Below, piece by piece: positions 30,995 to 39,156 of a stretch of DNA of 64,000 nt (its first letter is position 1; each line of letters opens with the position of its first letter). The stretch comes from Pseudomonas piscis (lineage in GTDB: Bacteria; Pseudomonadota; Gammaproteobacteria; Pseudomonadales; Pseudomonadaceae): positions 62,001 through 126,000 of the forward strand of contig NZ_WHUV01000003.1 in assembly GCF_009380155.1 (NCBI RefSeq), written 5' to 3'. The notes under the pieces were generated by a model, which searched no databases, was not told the origin of the DNA, and worked only from the letters and a program-made list of their open reading frames with translations. Position numbers and translations under genes: made by a program.

Positions 30995-31468
30995 ATGGCC
31001 GGGCCGAGCTTTCTCGATCAAGCGTTGTTCAGCGACCTGGCAGAGAAGGCCGCGGCCAACCCCCGTGGTCGCCAGCACCACAACTTCCACGCCATGGAAG
31101 AGCCCTGCCATCGCCTGGCGGTGGGGTTGCAGCCCTCGACCTATATCCCGCCCCATCGCCACCTGAGTGCCGATAAAGCCGAGACCTTGCTGGTGCTCAA
31201 GGGCCGCCTGGGCCTGTTGGTCTTCGACGAGGCCGGCCAGCTCCAGGACAAGCGCGAGCTGCAGGCCGGTGGCGACTGCGTTGGCGTGGATATACCGGCT
31301 GGGGTGTTCCATGGCCTGGTGGCCCTGGAGCCCGATAGCCTGATGTTCGAATGCAAGGCCGGGCCTTATCGTGCGTTGAATGCGAACGAACAAGCGACCT
31401 GGGCGCCCCGCGAAGGCGAGCCCGGCGTAGCCGAGTACCTGGCCTGGATGCGCGCGCAGTTCGACTGA
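30995..31468 (+). CDS. WbuC-family cupin metalloprotein
   Basis: 157 residues with a cupin barrel. Metal-ligand motifs are PPHRHLSADKAET near residue 53 and the second-box FHGLVAL near residue 103. WbuC proteins occur in O-antigen clusters but this form is also a conserved neighbour of hpt in Pseudomonas. Function unknown. It begins three bases after the hpt stop, so it is in the same transcript. Confidence 0.85.
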   Translation: MAGPSFLDQALFSDLAEKAAANPRGRQHHNFHAMEEPCHRLAVGLQPSTYIPPHRHLSADKAETLLVLKGRLGLLVFDEAGQLQDKRELQAGGDCVGVDIPAGVFHGLVALEPDSLMFECKAGPYRALNANEQATWAPREGEPGVAEYLAWMRAQFD

Positions 31469-31611
31469 CGCCCGCGATCCTGCCAGGGGGTGAATCACTG
31501 AAGGCGGCGCTTTCCCCGGGGAACGCCGCCTTCGGCATTGATGGCCGCCCGGTGGCTGCAATATCCGGGGAAAGCCGTGCTAGAGTGCTCGGCCCTTGCC
31601 TGGAGCCTGTC

Positions 31612-32097
31612 ATGAGCCTGTTGATTCGCGGTAGCGCAGTCCTTCTTCTGAGCTTGAGCCTGCCCCTGGCGGCCGCCCCGGCGCCCTTGCATGGGCAGTT
31701 CCTGCCGCCGGACGACCTGACCCTGCGCGATGCGGTGCCTGAACAACAGCAACTGCTGCAGGTCACCGAATATTCGGTGGTCATCGGCAGCCAGCGCCAG
31801 TCCAACCAGCAGCCGATTCCGGTAACTTCGCCGGTCTGGGTGCGGCTCAAGGGCAAGCCCTTGAACAAGGGCGCCACCATCAGCCAGGTATTGGTCAACT
31901 TCGATGGCGAAAGCAAAAGCCTGAAAAAACCGCAATACGATGCCCAGAGCCGAACCCTGACCCTCTATTACCCGCTGGCCCAGTACCGGGCGGTGATGGA
32001 CCTGCTGCGCAACGACACCGTGTATTGCCAGTTCCTCAGCTATGCCAACGGCCACATCTGGGCCGACCTGCATACCGGCAGCGTGCGTCCGCGTTGA
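31612..32097 (+). CDS. Secreted conserved hypothetical protein
   Basis: 161 residues from the ATG at 31612 with GGAG upstream. A signal peptide (hydrophobic 8-20, cleavage near AAA-AP) is followed by a small beta-rich domain with no motif I recognise. Probably periplasmic. It follows the cupin gene by 143 bp and precedes the PA4642-like gene by 63 bp. Confidence 0.75.
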   Translation: MSLLIRGSAVLLLSLSLPLAAAPAPLHGQFLPPDDLTLRDAVPEQQQLLQVTEYSVVIGSQRQSNQQPIPVTSPVWVRLKGKPLNKGATISQVLVNFDGESKSLKKPQYDAQSRTLTLYYPLAQYRAVMDLLRNDTVYCQFLSYANGHIWADLHTGSVRPR

Positions 32098-32160
32098 GGC
32101 TGGAGGCGGGCTGGAGGTAAACTGCCCGCCCTGTGAAATGTCTGCGAGCTGGAGTCGGCG

Positions 32161-32448
32161 ATGCGTAAAGATAAGAAACAAGTGATTGGTGACGAGATCG
32201 GTGATGAGCAGGTCAAGTTGTTCCTCGATTTCGAACCGGCCGATGCCACCTCGCCGTCCCTGCACAAGCTGATCAAGGCCTATCGCGGCCTGCGTATCGA
32301 TGACTTCGAGCGCTTCCTGGGCTTTTTCGTCGCCGCCGGTTACGACCTGGACGGCCGGGACGAGCAGGGCAAGACCTTCGTCGAGCTGATCCGTGACCAG
32401 CGCAACGGCGCCGACTACATCGAACTGATGGACAAGGCCCGCGGCTGA
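32161..32448 (+). CDS. PA4642-family small protein
   Basis: 95 residues, highly charged, beginning MRKDKKQVIGDEIGDEQVK. It matches the Pseudomonas PA4642 family from memory, a conserved cytosolic protein without known function. The GGAG site precedes the ATG. It is convergent with mqo, with a bidirectional terminator between. Confidence 0.85.
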   Translation: MRKDKKQVIGDEIGDEQVKLFLDFEPADATSPSLHKLIKAYRGLRIDDFERFLGFFVAAGYDLDGRDEQGKTFVELIRDQRNGADYIELMDKARG

Positions 32449-32490
32449 TTGCGCTTTGTCCGGTGTGCCTAAGCTATTGGCCAGGCATAA

Positions 32491-32526
32491 AAAAACGCCC
32501 CGTCCTGCAAAGGACGGGGCGTTTTT
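32491..32526. terminator. Bidirectional terminator between the PA4642-like gene and mqo
   Basis: ACGCCCCGTCCT pairs with AGGACGGGGCGT around a GCAA loop. Poly-A lies before and poly-T after the stem, so it works on both strands. Confidence 0.95.
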
Positions 32527-32538
32527 CATGGTCGCGGA

Positions 32539-34050
32539 TCAAGCGTAGCTTTCGGTTTCCTTGCTTGGCTCCACCAGCTCCAGGCGCAGATTGTTCTCGC
32601 TGTTGATCTTGTGATACAGCGCGGCGTCGGTAGCCAGGACCTTTTCCCGTGCCGGGAAGATTTCCTTGAGCTTGGCGGCCCATTCGCCGCTGGTCTTGGC
32701 CGGGAAGCAGCGTTCGATCAGTTCCAGCATGATCGATACGGTCACCGAGGCGCCAGGCGAGGCGCCCAGCAGGGCGGCCAGGGAACCGTCCTTGGCGGCC
32801 ACCAATTCGGTGCCGAACTGCAGGATGCCGCCTTTCTTCGGATCCTTCTTGATGATCTGCACCCGCTGGCCGGCCACTTCCAGGCGCCAGTCCTCGGCCT
32901 TGGCTTCAGGATAGAACCGACGCAGGGATTCCAGGCGCTGCTCCATGGACTGCATGACTTCGCTGACCAGGTACTTGGTCAGGTCCATGTTGTCGCGAGC
33001 CACGGCCAGCATCGGGCCGATGTTGCCGGCGCGAACCGACATCGGCAGGTCCATGAACGAACCGTGCTTGAGGAATTTGGTAGTGAAGCCGGCATAAGGT
33101 CCGAACAGCAGGGATTTCTTGCCATCGACCACGCGGGTGTCCAGGTGCGGTACGGACATCGGTGGCGAACCCACGGCGGCCTGGCTGTAGACCTTGGCCT
33201 GGTGGTGCTTGACCACTTCCGGGTTGTCGCAGCGCAGCCACTGGCCGCTGACCGGGAAGCCGCCGAAGCCCTTGCTCTCCTCGATGCCCGAAGCCTGCAG
33301 CAACGGCAGGGCCGCGCCGCCGGCGCCGAGGAAGACGAACTTGGCGTCGACTTCGCGGGTGTTGCCGCTGTTGACGTCCTTGATGCTCACGGTCCAGCCG
33401 TTGGCCTTGTTGCGCTTGAGGCCGGTGACGCGCTTGCAGTACTTGACCTGGGCGTCGGGGGCGCTGGTCAGGTGCTTGAGCAACTGGTTGGTCAGGGCGC
33501 CGAAGTTGACGTCGGTACCGTTGATGACCCGGGTGGCGGCGATGGTTTCATCCGCCGGGCGGCCCGGCATCATCAGCGGCATCCACTCGGCCATCTTGGC
33601 CTTGTCCTCGGTGTACTCCATGTCCGCGAAGGCATGGTGCTGGCTCAGCACTTCATGGCGCTTCTTGAGGTAGGCGACACCCTTGTCGCCCTGGACGAAG
33701 CTCAGGTGCGGCACCGGATTGATGAAGGACCTGGACGAGCCGAAGGTGCCTTTGCGGGTCAGGTAGGACCAGAACTGCTTCGACACCTCGAACTGGGTGT
33801 TGATGTGCACGGCTTTCTTGATATCGATGCTGCCATCGGCGGCCTGTGGCGTGTAGTTCAGCTCACAGAGGCCAGCGTGGCCGGTACCGGCGTTGTTCCA
33901 CGGGTTGGAACTCTCCGCGGCACCCGAATCCATCAGCTCGACGACTTCCAGCTTGATCGCGGGGTCGAGCTCCTTGAGCAGTACAGCGAGGGTGGCACTC
34001 ATGATGCCGGCCCCGACCAATACAACGTCTACTGCTTCGTTATGCGCCAT
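32539..34050 (-). CDS. mqo: Malate:quinone oxidoreductase
   Basis: 503 residues. FAD-binding motif [13 protein letters not shown] at residues 10-22, then [21 protein letters not shown] and [18 protein letters not shown]. It oxidises malate to oxaloacetate with electrons to ubiquinone at the inner membrane, part of the TCA cycle in pseudomonads, which usually rely on Mqo rather than NAD-malate dehydrogenase. The ATG overlaps the stop of a small upstream frame (TAATG). Confidence 0.97.
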   Translation of the reverse strand: MAHNEAVDVVLVGAGIMSATLAVLLKELDPAIKLEVVELMDSGAAESSNPWNNAGTGHAGLCELNYTPQAADGSIDIKKAVHINTQFEVSKQFWSYLTRKGTFGSSRSFINPVPHLSFVQGDKGVAYLKKRHEVLSQHHAFADMEYTEDKAKMAEWMPLMMPGRPADETIAATRVINGTDVNFGALTNQLLKHLTSAPDAQVKYCKRVTGLKRNKANGWTVSIKDVNSGNTREVDAKFVFLGAGGAALPLLQASGIEESKGFGGFPVSGQWLRCDNPEVVKHHQAKVYSQAAVGSPPMSVPHLDTRVVDGKKSLLFGPYAGFTTKFLKHGSFMDLPMSVRAGNIGPMLAVARDNMDLTKYLVSEVMQSMEQRLESLRRFYPEAKAEDWRLEVAGQRVQIIKKDPKKGGILQFGTELVAAKDGSLAALLGASPGASVTVSIMLELIERCFPAKTSGEWAAKLKEIFPAREKVLATDAALYHKINSENNLRLELVEPSKETESYA

Positions 34051-34247
34051 TAACGCGTCTCCAAAATCTGCAGCACCAAATTGACGGCATGGCTGCCAGG
34101 AGTGACGGGGCGATTCACGTGGTGCCCCAGGTTACCCATGGCCAGGATTGCCATGTCCGAGTCTTCGCAATTCTTTGCAACTTCTGCGGACGCTACCAAC
34201 CGGGCCTCAAGGTGCATATGAACGCATCTCGGGGAGCCTCGGGGCAA
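34050..34247 (-). CDS. Possible small leader ORF coupled to mqo
   Basis: A 65-codon frame whose stop overlaps the mqo start as TAATG, the arrangement used for translational coupling. The C-terminal half ([16 protein letters not shown]...) looks more protein-like than the first half, so an internal ATG at codon 32 may be the true start. No family is recognised, and GC at third positions is only moderate. Confidence 0.25.
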   Translation of the reverse strand: MPRGSPRCVHMHLEARLVASAEVAKNCEDSDMAILAMGNLGHHVNRPVTPGSHAVNLVLQILETR

Positions 34248-34418
34248 TTCGACTTATGGTCGATACATCCGCCAGTGCAACCAAATCCGTCAGCGGACAG
34301 GCTTCAAGCTTCAGCTCTCGAGGAGCGCTCGGACCTGTGTAATCGGGCTGTTGTAGAGGCTAATGGTGCCAGTTCAGACGCAAAACTATTCATTTGCTCG
34401 CCACACTCTTGTGAAGTT

Positions 34419-34438
34419 GTGAAAACCCGTTTTTTCAC
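34419..34438. promoter_or_regulatory. Palindrome GTGAAAA-N6-TTTTCAC upstream of mqo
   Basis: Inverted arms at 34419-34425 and 34432-34438 in an otherwise gene-poor 745-bp stretch (34051-34795). It could be an operator, but the regulator is unknown. Apart from the small frame next to mqo and an isolated TATAAT at 34722-34727, I see nothing else convincing there. Confidence 0.3.
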
Positions 34439-34795
34439 GCTCTTTTGAAGACGTGAACCTCAAAAAAGGGCTGCCTCGGCCTGGCACCTGGCCCGAGCGG
34501 TGGTACCGGCATGACAGGGGCATGCGGGCACGACGGGCGAACAGCATAAGTGTCCGAGCAATGGCAGCTCTGCAGATTCGTGAAAAGTGGAGGGTTGCAA
34601 GGTGGGACAACAGCAAGCACGCCAGCTTCACTCGATCTGTGTGGGCGGCTCTCTGTGGGCGGTGCGGGGTGCCAAGGCAGTGGCGTTGGCGGTACTGCGA
34701 GGCCCGATCAGGAGACGTCCTTATAATCGGGGGGAGATTGTAACGAAGAAATGTGCAGAAATGATCCTGTTTCGCGACTTTTATTAGGCTTTTGG

Positions 34796-35029
34796 TCAGG
34801 TGGCTAGTATCGGTCGCGCCCCGGTGACCACGCTGCGCGGGCTCACGCGGGCGCTGGCGGGCAGCATCTGGTGCAGCCAGTTCAGGCGGATCTCCTGGAT
34901 TTCCACCCAGCCGTCGCCGACAGGTGCCTCGATACTATGGCGAAATGCCTGGCAGCGGCCCTGGCAATCCAGCAGGGCGAAGCTACGGAACTCATGGCGT
35001 GGAGCGAACAGGGAGCGAAGGAGCTTCAT
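34796..35029 (-). CDS. Small conserved hypothetical protein
   Basis: 77 residues, beginning MKLLRSLFAPRHEFRSFALL and containing VGDGWVEIQEIRLNWLHQ. It has a coherent mixed composition and resembles small Pseudomonas hypotheticals from memory. No signal peptide, membrane segment or known domain is seen. It lies alone between mqo and the YajG-like gene. Confidence 0.6.
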   Translation of the reverse strand: MKLLRSLFAPRHEFRSFALLDCQGRCQAFRHSIEAPVGDGWVEIQEIRLNWLHQMLPASARVSPRSVVTGARPILAT

Positions 35030-35104
35030 GACCAGGCACCTAGTGTGTCATTGACGATAAGCATGCCGCCGAGCCGTTACATCATCGTGTATTACGGGTG
35101 AACG

Positions 35105-35123
35105 GCAGGTTACAGGAACCTGC
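35105..35123. other. Small hairpin upstream of the YajG-like gene
   Basis: GCAGGTT and AACCTGC form a 7-bp stem with a five-base loop. No T-tract follows. It may be part of a 5' leader or just a chance repeat. Confidence 0.3.
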
Positions 35124-35235
35124 TTGTACGGGACCTGTCCGAGTGATGACTTAAGTCCCCGGCAATGCTGGTTTGCCGCTGTCGTGCACCGCTATACTGC
35201 GGGCCTGTTTGTGCCTGATTCCTGGAGAAATGAGC

Positions 35236-35820
35236 ATGTTGCAACGCCTGTTGTTCGGTTTGATCACTGTGGCCAGCCTGTCGCTGGCAGGCTGCGCCCA
35301 CAGCCCGCAACAACTCACTCCGGAGCCCAAGCTCACCTCCCAGCTGGCGCCAGTGGGCCATGGCCAGCCGGTGGTGGTGAGGGTGGTCGATGGCCGTTCG
35401 TCCCCTGTATTGGGCACCCGTGGTGGCCTGTACCCTGAAACCAGCTCGATCACCGTGCAGGGCGCGCAGATCCTGCCCAAACTGCAGGCCCAGGCCGAGG
35501 CTGCGGTGCGCCTGCTGGGCTTCACCCCGACTGCCGGTGGCAGCAATGCCCCCCAGTTGACCGTGACCCTGGCCGAGCTCAAGTATCAATCGCCCAAGGA
35601 AGGCATGTACGTGACCGAGGCGACCATCGGTGCGACCTTCCGCTCCGACGTGCAGAACGCCAACCGCCGCTACAGCGGCCGCTATGGTGCTTCCCTGGAC
35701 CAGCGCTTCGGCATGGCGCCGAACCAGGACACCAACACCAAGCTGGTGGGCGACGTACTGAGCGACGCGCTGACCCGTCTGTTCAAGGATCCGAGCATCG
35801 GCCAGATCCTCGGCGAGTGA
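35236..35820 (+). CDS. YajG-family lipoprotein
   Basis: 194 residues with a lipobox SLAGC (Cys19) and a YajG beta-rich domain (VVVRVVDGRSSPVLGTRGG). The role is unknown; it is predicted to be lipid-anchored in the periplasm. The ATG at 35236 gives a normal short lipoprotein signal; an ATG two codons earlier sits too close to the GGAG site. Confidence 0.85.
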   Translation: MLQRLLFGLITVASLSLAGCAHSPQQLTPEPKLTSQLAPVGHGQPVVVRVVDGRSSPVLGTRGGLYPETSSITVQGAQILPKLQAQAEAAVRLLGFTPTAGGSNAPQLTVTLAELKYQSPKEGMYVTEATIGATFRSDVQNANRRYSGRYGASLDQRFGMAPNQDTNTKLVGDVLSDALTRLFKDPSIGQILGE

Positions 35821-35898
35821 TGCGCACCCTGTAGCTGCCCGTCGCCGGCTGCGAGCAAGCCCACACGGTCTTGTTTGACGCTATAAACCGACAGATGC

Positions 35899-35934
35899 AA
35901 AAAAGCCCGGGTCCCTTGGACGCCGGGCTTTTTC
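35899..35934. terminator. Bidirectional terminator
   Basis: AAAAAGCCCGG and CCGGGCTTTTT enclose a 12-base loop that itself has GTCC/GGAC pairing. It separates two convergent genes. Confidence 0.88.
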
Positions 35935-35954
35935 ATTGCCTGTCGGGCAGTGCT

Positions 35955-36161
35955 TCATGCCGCTTCGACGTAGAAGTCCAGCACGCTGACGCCGGTCAGC
36001 AGGTCGGTCTCCGGCAAGTCCGCGTGTTGATGCCCGCCCAGGGCGCAATACACCAGCCAATGACGATCCTGGACGTTGAAGGCCAGGGCTCCGACCAGCG
36101 CCTGCTGTTCCTCGCTAGGGGCGATCAGGTAGAGGCGGTCCTGGTTTTCTGCATGCAACAT
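35955..36161 (-). CDS. Small hypothetical protein
   Basis: 68 residues, acidic, beginning MLHAENQDRLYLIAPSEEQQ, with the beta-like segment HWLVYCALGG. The start is preceded by GGAG. No family is recognised. It ends beside the bidirectional terminator, supporting a real transcribed gene. Confidence 0.6.
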   Translation of the reverse strand: MLHAENQDRLYLIAPSEEQQALVGALAFNVQDRHWLVYCALGGHQHADLPETDLLTGVSVLDFYVEAA

Positions 36162-36350
36162 GACAAGCTCCGTGGGGCATCGAGGGGCGACAGACTGGCT
36201 TGTTCAGATGACGAAAAGATGACGATCTAAATTAATTGCCCGGCGCCTCGTTACTGGTCGGAAAGGTCCGCGGGGCCGCCCGGGGATGAGTAGAATCCGC
36301 GCCGCGGGCGCACTCGACGGCCCGAACACCGGTCTTTTTCGAGGTTCATG

Positions 36351-36638
36351 ATGTCGTTGCAAATGTTCTGGTCGATGTTCAATGCCCATCCCGGCAAGCT
36401 GATCAACCTGTTCGCCCTGCTATTGGCCTGCCCGGGCAGCTGGCTGTTGCACGCCACTCGTCGCCGCGAGCAGCGGGCCCTGGCCAACCTGGCAGTCCAG
36501 AGTGAAGAACGGGCGGTGGACCAGCCCATGCTGATGCTCGACCCGGCCACCCTGCGCATCAACCGCTTCTTCTATCGTTTCGGTTTCGCCTGCCTGGGCC
36601 TGGCGCTGCTGGTGTCCTGGATCAGCACGCGGTTCTGA
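36351..36638 (+). CDS. Small membrane protein, unknown function
   Basis: 95 residues with two hydrophobic segments (about residues 17-30 and 75-90) and a basic RRREQRALA stretch after the first. The second of two adjacent ATGs has the better distance to GAGG. No family function is known to me. A hairpin follows. Confidence 0.7.
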   Translation: MSLQMFWSMFNAHPGKLINLFALLLACPGSWLLHATRRREQRALANLAVQSEERAVDQPMLMLDPATLRINRFFYRFGFACLGLALLVSWISTRF

Positions 36639-36661
36639 TCGCCCACCTGGCCACGAATACG

Positions 36662-36687
36662 ACAACGGCGCCCCCAGGCGCCGTTGT
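36662..36687. terminator. Convergent hairpin
   Basis: ACAACGGCGCC and GGCGCCGTTGT form a perfect 11-bp stem with a four-base loop between two converging genes. The T-tract is poor (GCTTT). Confidence 0.65.
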
Positions 36688-36705
36688 GCTTTAGCAGGCC
36701 GGGCT

Positions 36706-37869
36706 CTACAGCGCCAGGCCGGCCTTGACCCGATACTGGTTGCGGACCGGAGTCGCATACTGCAGCACCAGGTAGGGGCGATGCTCCGGCGGGCATTCTT
36801 GCAGGCGACGCTGCCATTCCTGCTCGGCCTTGGCCAGTTCCTGGGCCGGGAACACCTCGGCGGCGCTGGGCACCTGCAGTTGCGGATCGGCATCGCTCCA
36901 CTGGGCATAGGCCAGGTAGTGCACCGGGAACAGCCGGTAGCCGCCGAGGATCTGCCGATCCATTTCCATGGCCAGTTGCTTGGTATCTTCGAACTTTTCG
37001 CTGATGGGCGTGGCGAAGTTCACGTGGACCCGGCCCTTGTAGCCGGTGATGCCCTTGGCGATGCTCACGTCGTCTTCCCCCGGTGCCTTGGTGTAGCTGC
37101 CGGTGGTGGCGCGGATATACAGCTCCCGGGCCTTGGCCTGGTCGCAAGGATCGTATTCGTAGCTGATGGACACCGGCGTCAGGTTCAGTGACTGGATCAC
37201 TTCGCCGAACGGTTCGTCCTTGCGGCTCATGTGGAACATCTTGAGGATCGCCGACTCGGTACGGTCGTCGCCGTCCTTGGCCCGGCCCTCGGCCTGGGCG
37301 ATCCAGATCGACTGGCCGTCGTTGCGGATCGAGTGGTTGATGTAGGCCGACAACAGTTGGTAGGCCGCGAGCTTTTCCCTCCGCCCGCTGAGGGAGCGAT
37401 GCACGATGAAGCTCTTGTTCAGGCGCATCAGATCGCTGACGAATGGTTTCTGCAGCAGGTTGTCACCGATGGCGATGCGCGGGGTCGGCAGGCCGGCGTG
37501 ATAGACCGCATAGTTGACGAATGCCGGGTCCATGACGATATCGCGATGGTTGGCCAGGAACACGTAGGCGGTTCCCGACTTGAATTGCTCGACGCCGGTA
37601 TAGGTCACGCCGTCGGTGGCGCGTTCGATGGTGTGGTCGACATAGAACTCGACCTTGTCCTGCAAGGTCGCCACCGAGGTGATGCCGGCGAATTCGCGGC
37701 GCAGGCGGTGAGCGATCAGGGGCTTGAGCAGCCAACCGAAAGTGTTGGCAAAACGCGGGAAGCGAAAGTGGGTGAGGATATCTAGGAATGCCTTGTCGCT
37801 GAGCAGCCGGGCCAGCACCGCTGGTACTTCGCTGTCGTGGTAAGGTCGGATGGCATCGAATTCGCCCAT
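36706..37869 (-). CDS. Glycerolphosphate acyltransferase-like protein (PlsC domain)
   Basis: 387 residues. The acyltransferase motif is ANHRDIVMDPAF near residue 107 (HxxxxD form), followed by AEGRAKDG near residue 195. It is longer than housekeeping PlsC. Likely acylates a lipid acceptor at the inner membrane, with the substrate unknown. Two ATGs are adjacent; the second is given. Confidence 0.82.
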   Translation of the reverse strand: MGEFDAIRPYHDSEVPAVLARLLSDKAFLDILTHFRFPRFANTFGWLLKPLIAHRLRREFAGITSVATLQDKVEFYVDHTIERATDGVTYTGVEQFKSGTAYVFLANHRDIVMDPAFVNYAVYHAGLPTPRIAIGDNLLQKPFVSDLMRLNKSFIVHRSLSGRREKLAAYQLLSAYINHSIRNDGQSIWIAQAEGRAKDGDDRTESAILKMFHMSRKDEPFGEVIQSLNLTPVSISYEYDPCDQAKARELYIRATTGSYTKAPGEDDVSIAKGITGYKGRVHVNFATPISEKFEDTKQLAMEMDRQILGGYRLFPVHYLAYAQWSDADPQLQVPSAAEVFPAQELAKAEQEWQRRLQECPPEHRPYLVLQYATPVRNQYRVKAGLAL

Positions 37870-38013
37870 CATGCTCTCTTGTTGGAAACGGCTAGGGTAA
37901 GAAGAAGGTTCGGATCGAAAAAAAGCCGGGCGCGGTCTGAAGATTCAGCTCAAGCATTAAAAGCCCTGCAAATAGACCGGCGATTATACGCATAAGTCAC
38001 TCGGGAGACCGCG

Positions 38014-38196
38014 ATGCTGGAAACCGACCATTATCAATGTCCTTACTGCGGCGAACAGGCAGAGGCGGTGCTGGACCTGTCCGCCGGCGACCAGACCTAT
38101 ATCGAGGACTGCCCGGTTTGCTGCCGGCCCATCGTGTTCACGCTGCAGACCGATGGCCAGGAATGGATGCTGGATGTGCACGCGGAAAACGACTGA
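38014..38196 (+). CDS. CPXCG-motif cysteine-rich small protein
   Basis: 60 residues with two zinc-ribbon-like pairs: CPYCGEQAE near residue 9 and CPVCCRP near residue 33. Probably binds zinc; function unknown. GGAG precedes the ATG. It is followed 19 bp later by the DUF2007 gene, a common pairing. Confidence 0.88.
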   Translation: MLETDHYQCPYCGEQAEAVLDLSAGDQTYIEDCPVCCRPIVFTLQTDGQEWMLDVHAEND

Positions 38197-38215
38197 ACCT
38201 GGGGGAGTAGTGCTT

Positions 38216-38476
38216 ATGCAGCGGATCTACGAGCCGGAAAATCTGATGGAAGGCGAACTGCTCCAGCGCATGCTGGCCAGCGAGGGCATCGAGGCGCACC
38301 TGCAGGGACGCGACTTGTTGGGCGGGGCAGGGGAGTTGCCGGTCTTCGGGCTGTTGGCGCTGTCGGTGGAAAACCACGAGGCGCAGCGCGCGCGGGAACT
38401 GATCGCTGCGTACAATGCCGCCCTGCCGTTGCCCTTCGAAGAGCCGGAGGGTTTTGCCGGCGTGCTGGTCTGTTAG
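38216..38476 (+). CDS. DUF2007 putative signal-transducing protein
   Basis: 86 residues of the DUF2007 fold: MQRIYEPENLMEGELLQRML, then a beta-alpha-beta with HLQGRDLLGG. Often next to the CPXCG protein. It looks like a GlnB-like small domain, with the role unknown. GGGGGAG lies upstream of the ATG. Confidence 0.85.
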   Translation: MQRIYEPENLMEGELLQRMLASEGIEAHLQGRDLLGGAGELPVFGLLALSVENHEAQRARELIAAYNAALPLPFEEPEGFAGVLVC

Positions 38477-38511
38477 GCTGAGCGCCGATTTGCCGAGAGT
38501 CGTATTGCCCC

Positions 38512-39132
38512 ATGTGTGGACGTTATGCCCTGTTTCGCTGGAACCCCGCCTTCGCGGCCTTGCCGGGATTTCCCGCGGACCAGCGGGCCCAATGGAATAT
38601 TTCGCCGAATGATTCGGTGCTGATCCAGCGCCTGGAGAACGACCAGCGTACCCTGGCCAGGGCTCGTTGGGGCTTGACCCCGGCCTGGTTGACCGACCTG
38701 TCCCGTACCCCGGCCCACGCCCGGGCAGAAACTCTGGCCGAGCAACCGATGTTCCGCCAGGCGTTTCGCGAACGGCGCTGCCTGCTGCCGGCCAACGGTT
38801 TCTATGAATGGCGCGGAGGCAGCCGCAAGCGTCCCTACTGGCTGACGCCGGGGGAAGGGTCGTCGATCTTCTTCGCTGCGATCTGGGAGGCTTATCCGGT
38901 ACAGGAGCAGGTCTGGTTGAGCACCGCGGTGGTGACCCAGGCGGCTTCTACCCTGCGCCGCCCGCTGATCCTCGACGCTGCCGGCCAGGATGCCTGGCTG
39001 GATCCGCAGACTCCCCTGCATGTCCTGCACGCCTTGCTGGCCAGCCCGCCCGCGGCCTTGCGCGAGCGGGTCCTGGCCAACCTGGTCAACGATCCCAAGC
39101 TCAATGGGCCGGAGTGCCTGACCCCCGCTTGA
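38512..39132 (+). CDS. SRAP-domain abasic-site processing protein (YedK/HMCES)
   Basis: 206 residues. Cys2 (MCGRYALF) is the invariant nucleophile that links to abasic sites in single-stranded DNA; Asn and Glu of the active site lie in RCLLPANGFYEW near residue 90. It shields abasic sites at replication forks. Length is normal. Confidence 0.92.
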   Translation: MCGRYALFRWNPAFAALPGFPADQRAQWNISPNDSVLIQRLENDQRTLARARWGLTPAWLTDLSRTPAHARAETLAEQPMFRQAFRERRCLLPANGFYEWRGGSRKRPYWLTPGEGSSIFFAAIWEAYPVQEQVWLSTAVVTQAASTLRRPLILDAAGQDAWLDPQTPLHVLHALLASPPAALRERVLANLVNDPKLNGPECLTPA

Positions 39133-39156
39133 GGCCGGGGCGAGGCACCTCGTCAT

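Noticed and set aside
34722..34727. TATAAT hexamer
   Set aside because: No acceptable -35 at 16-18 bp and no convincing gene follows, so it was not called a promoter.
34453..34743. 96-residue plus-strand frame
   Set aside because: Arg/Trp-rich, no family resemblance, no good ribosome site; a chance frame in the gap is more likely.
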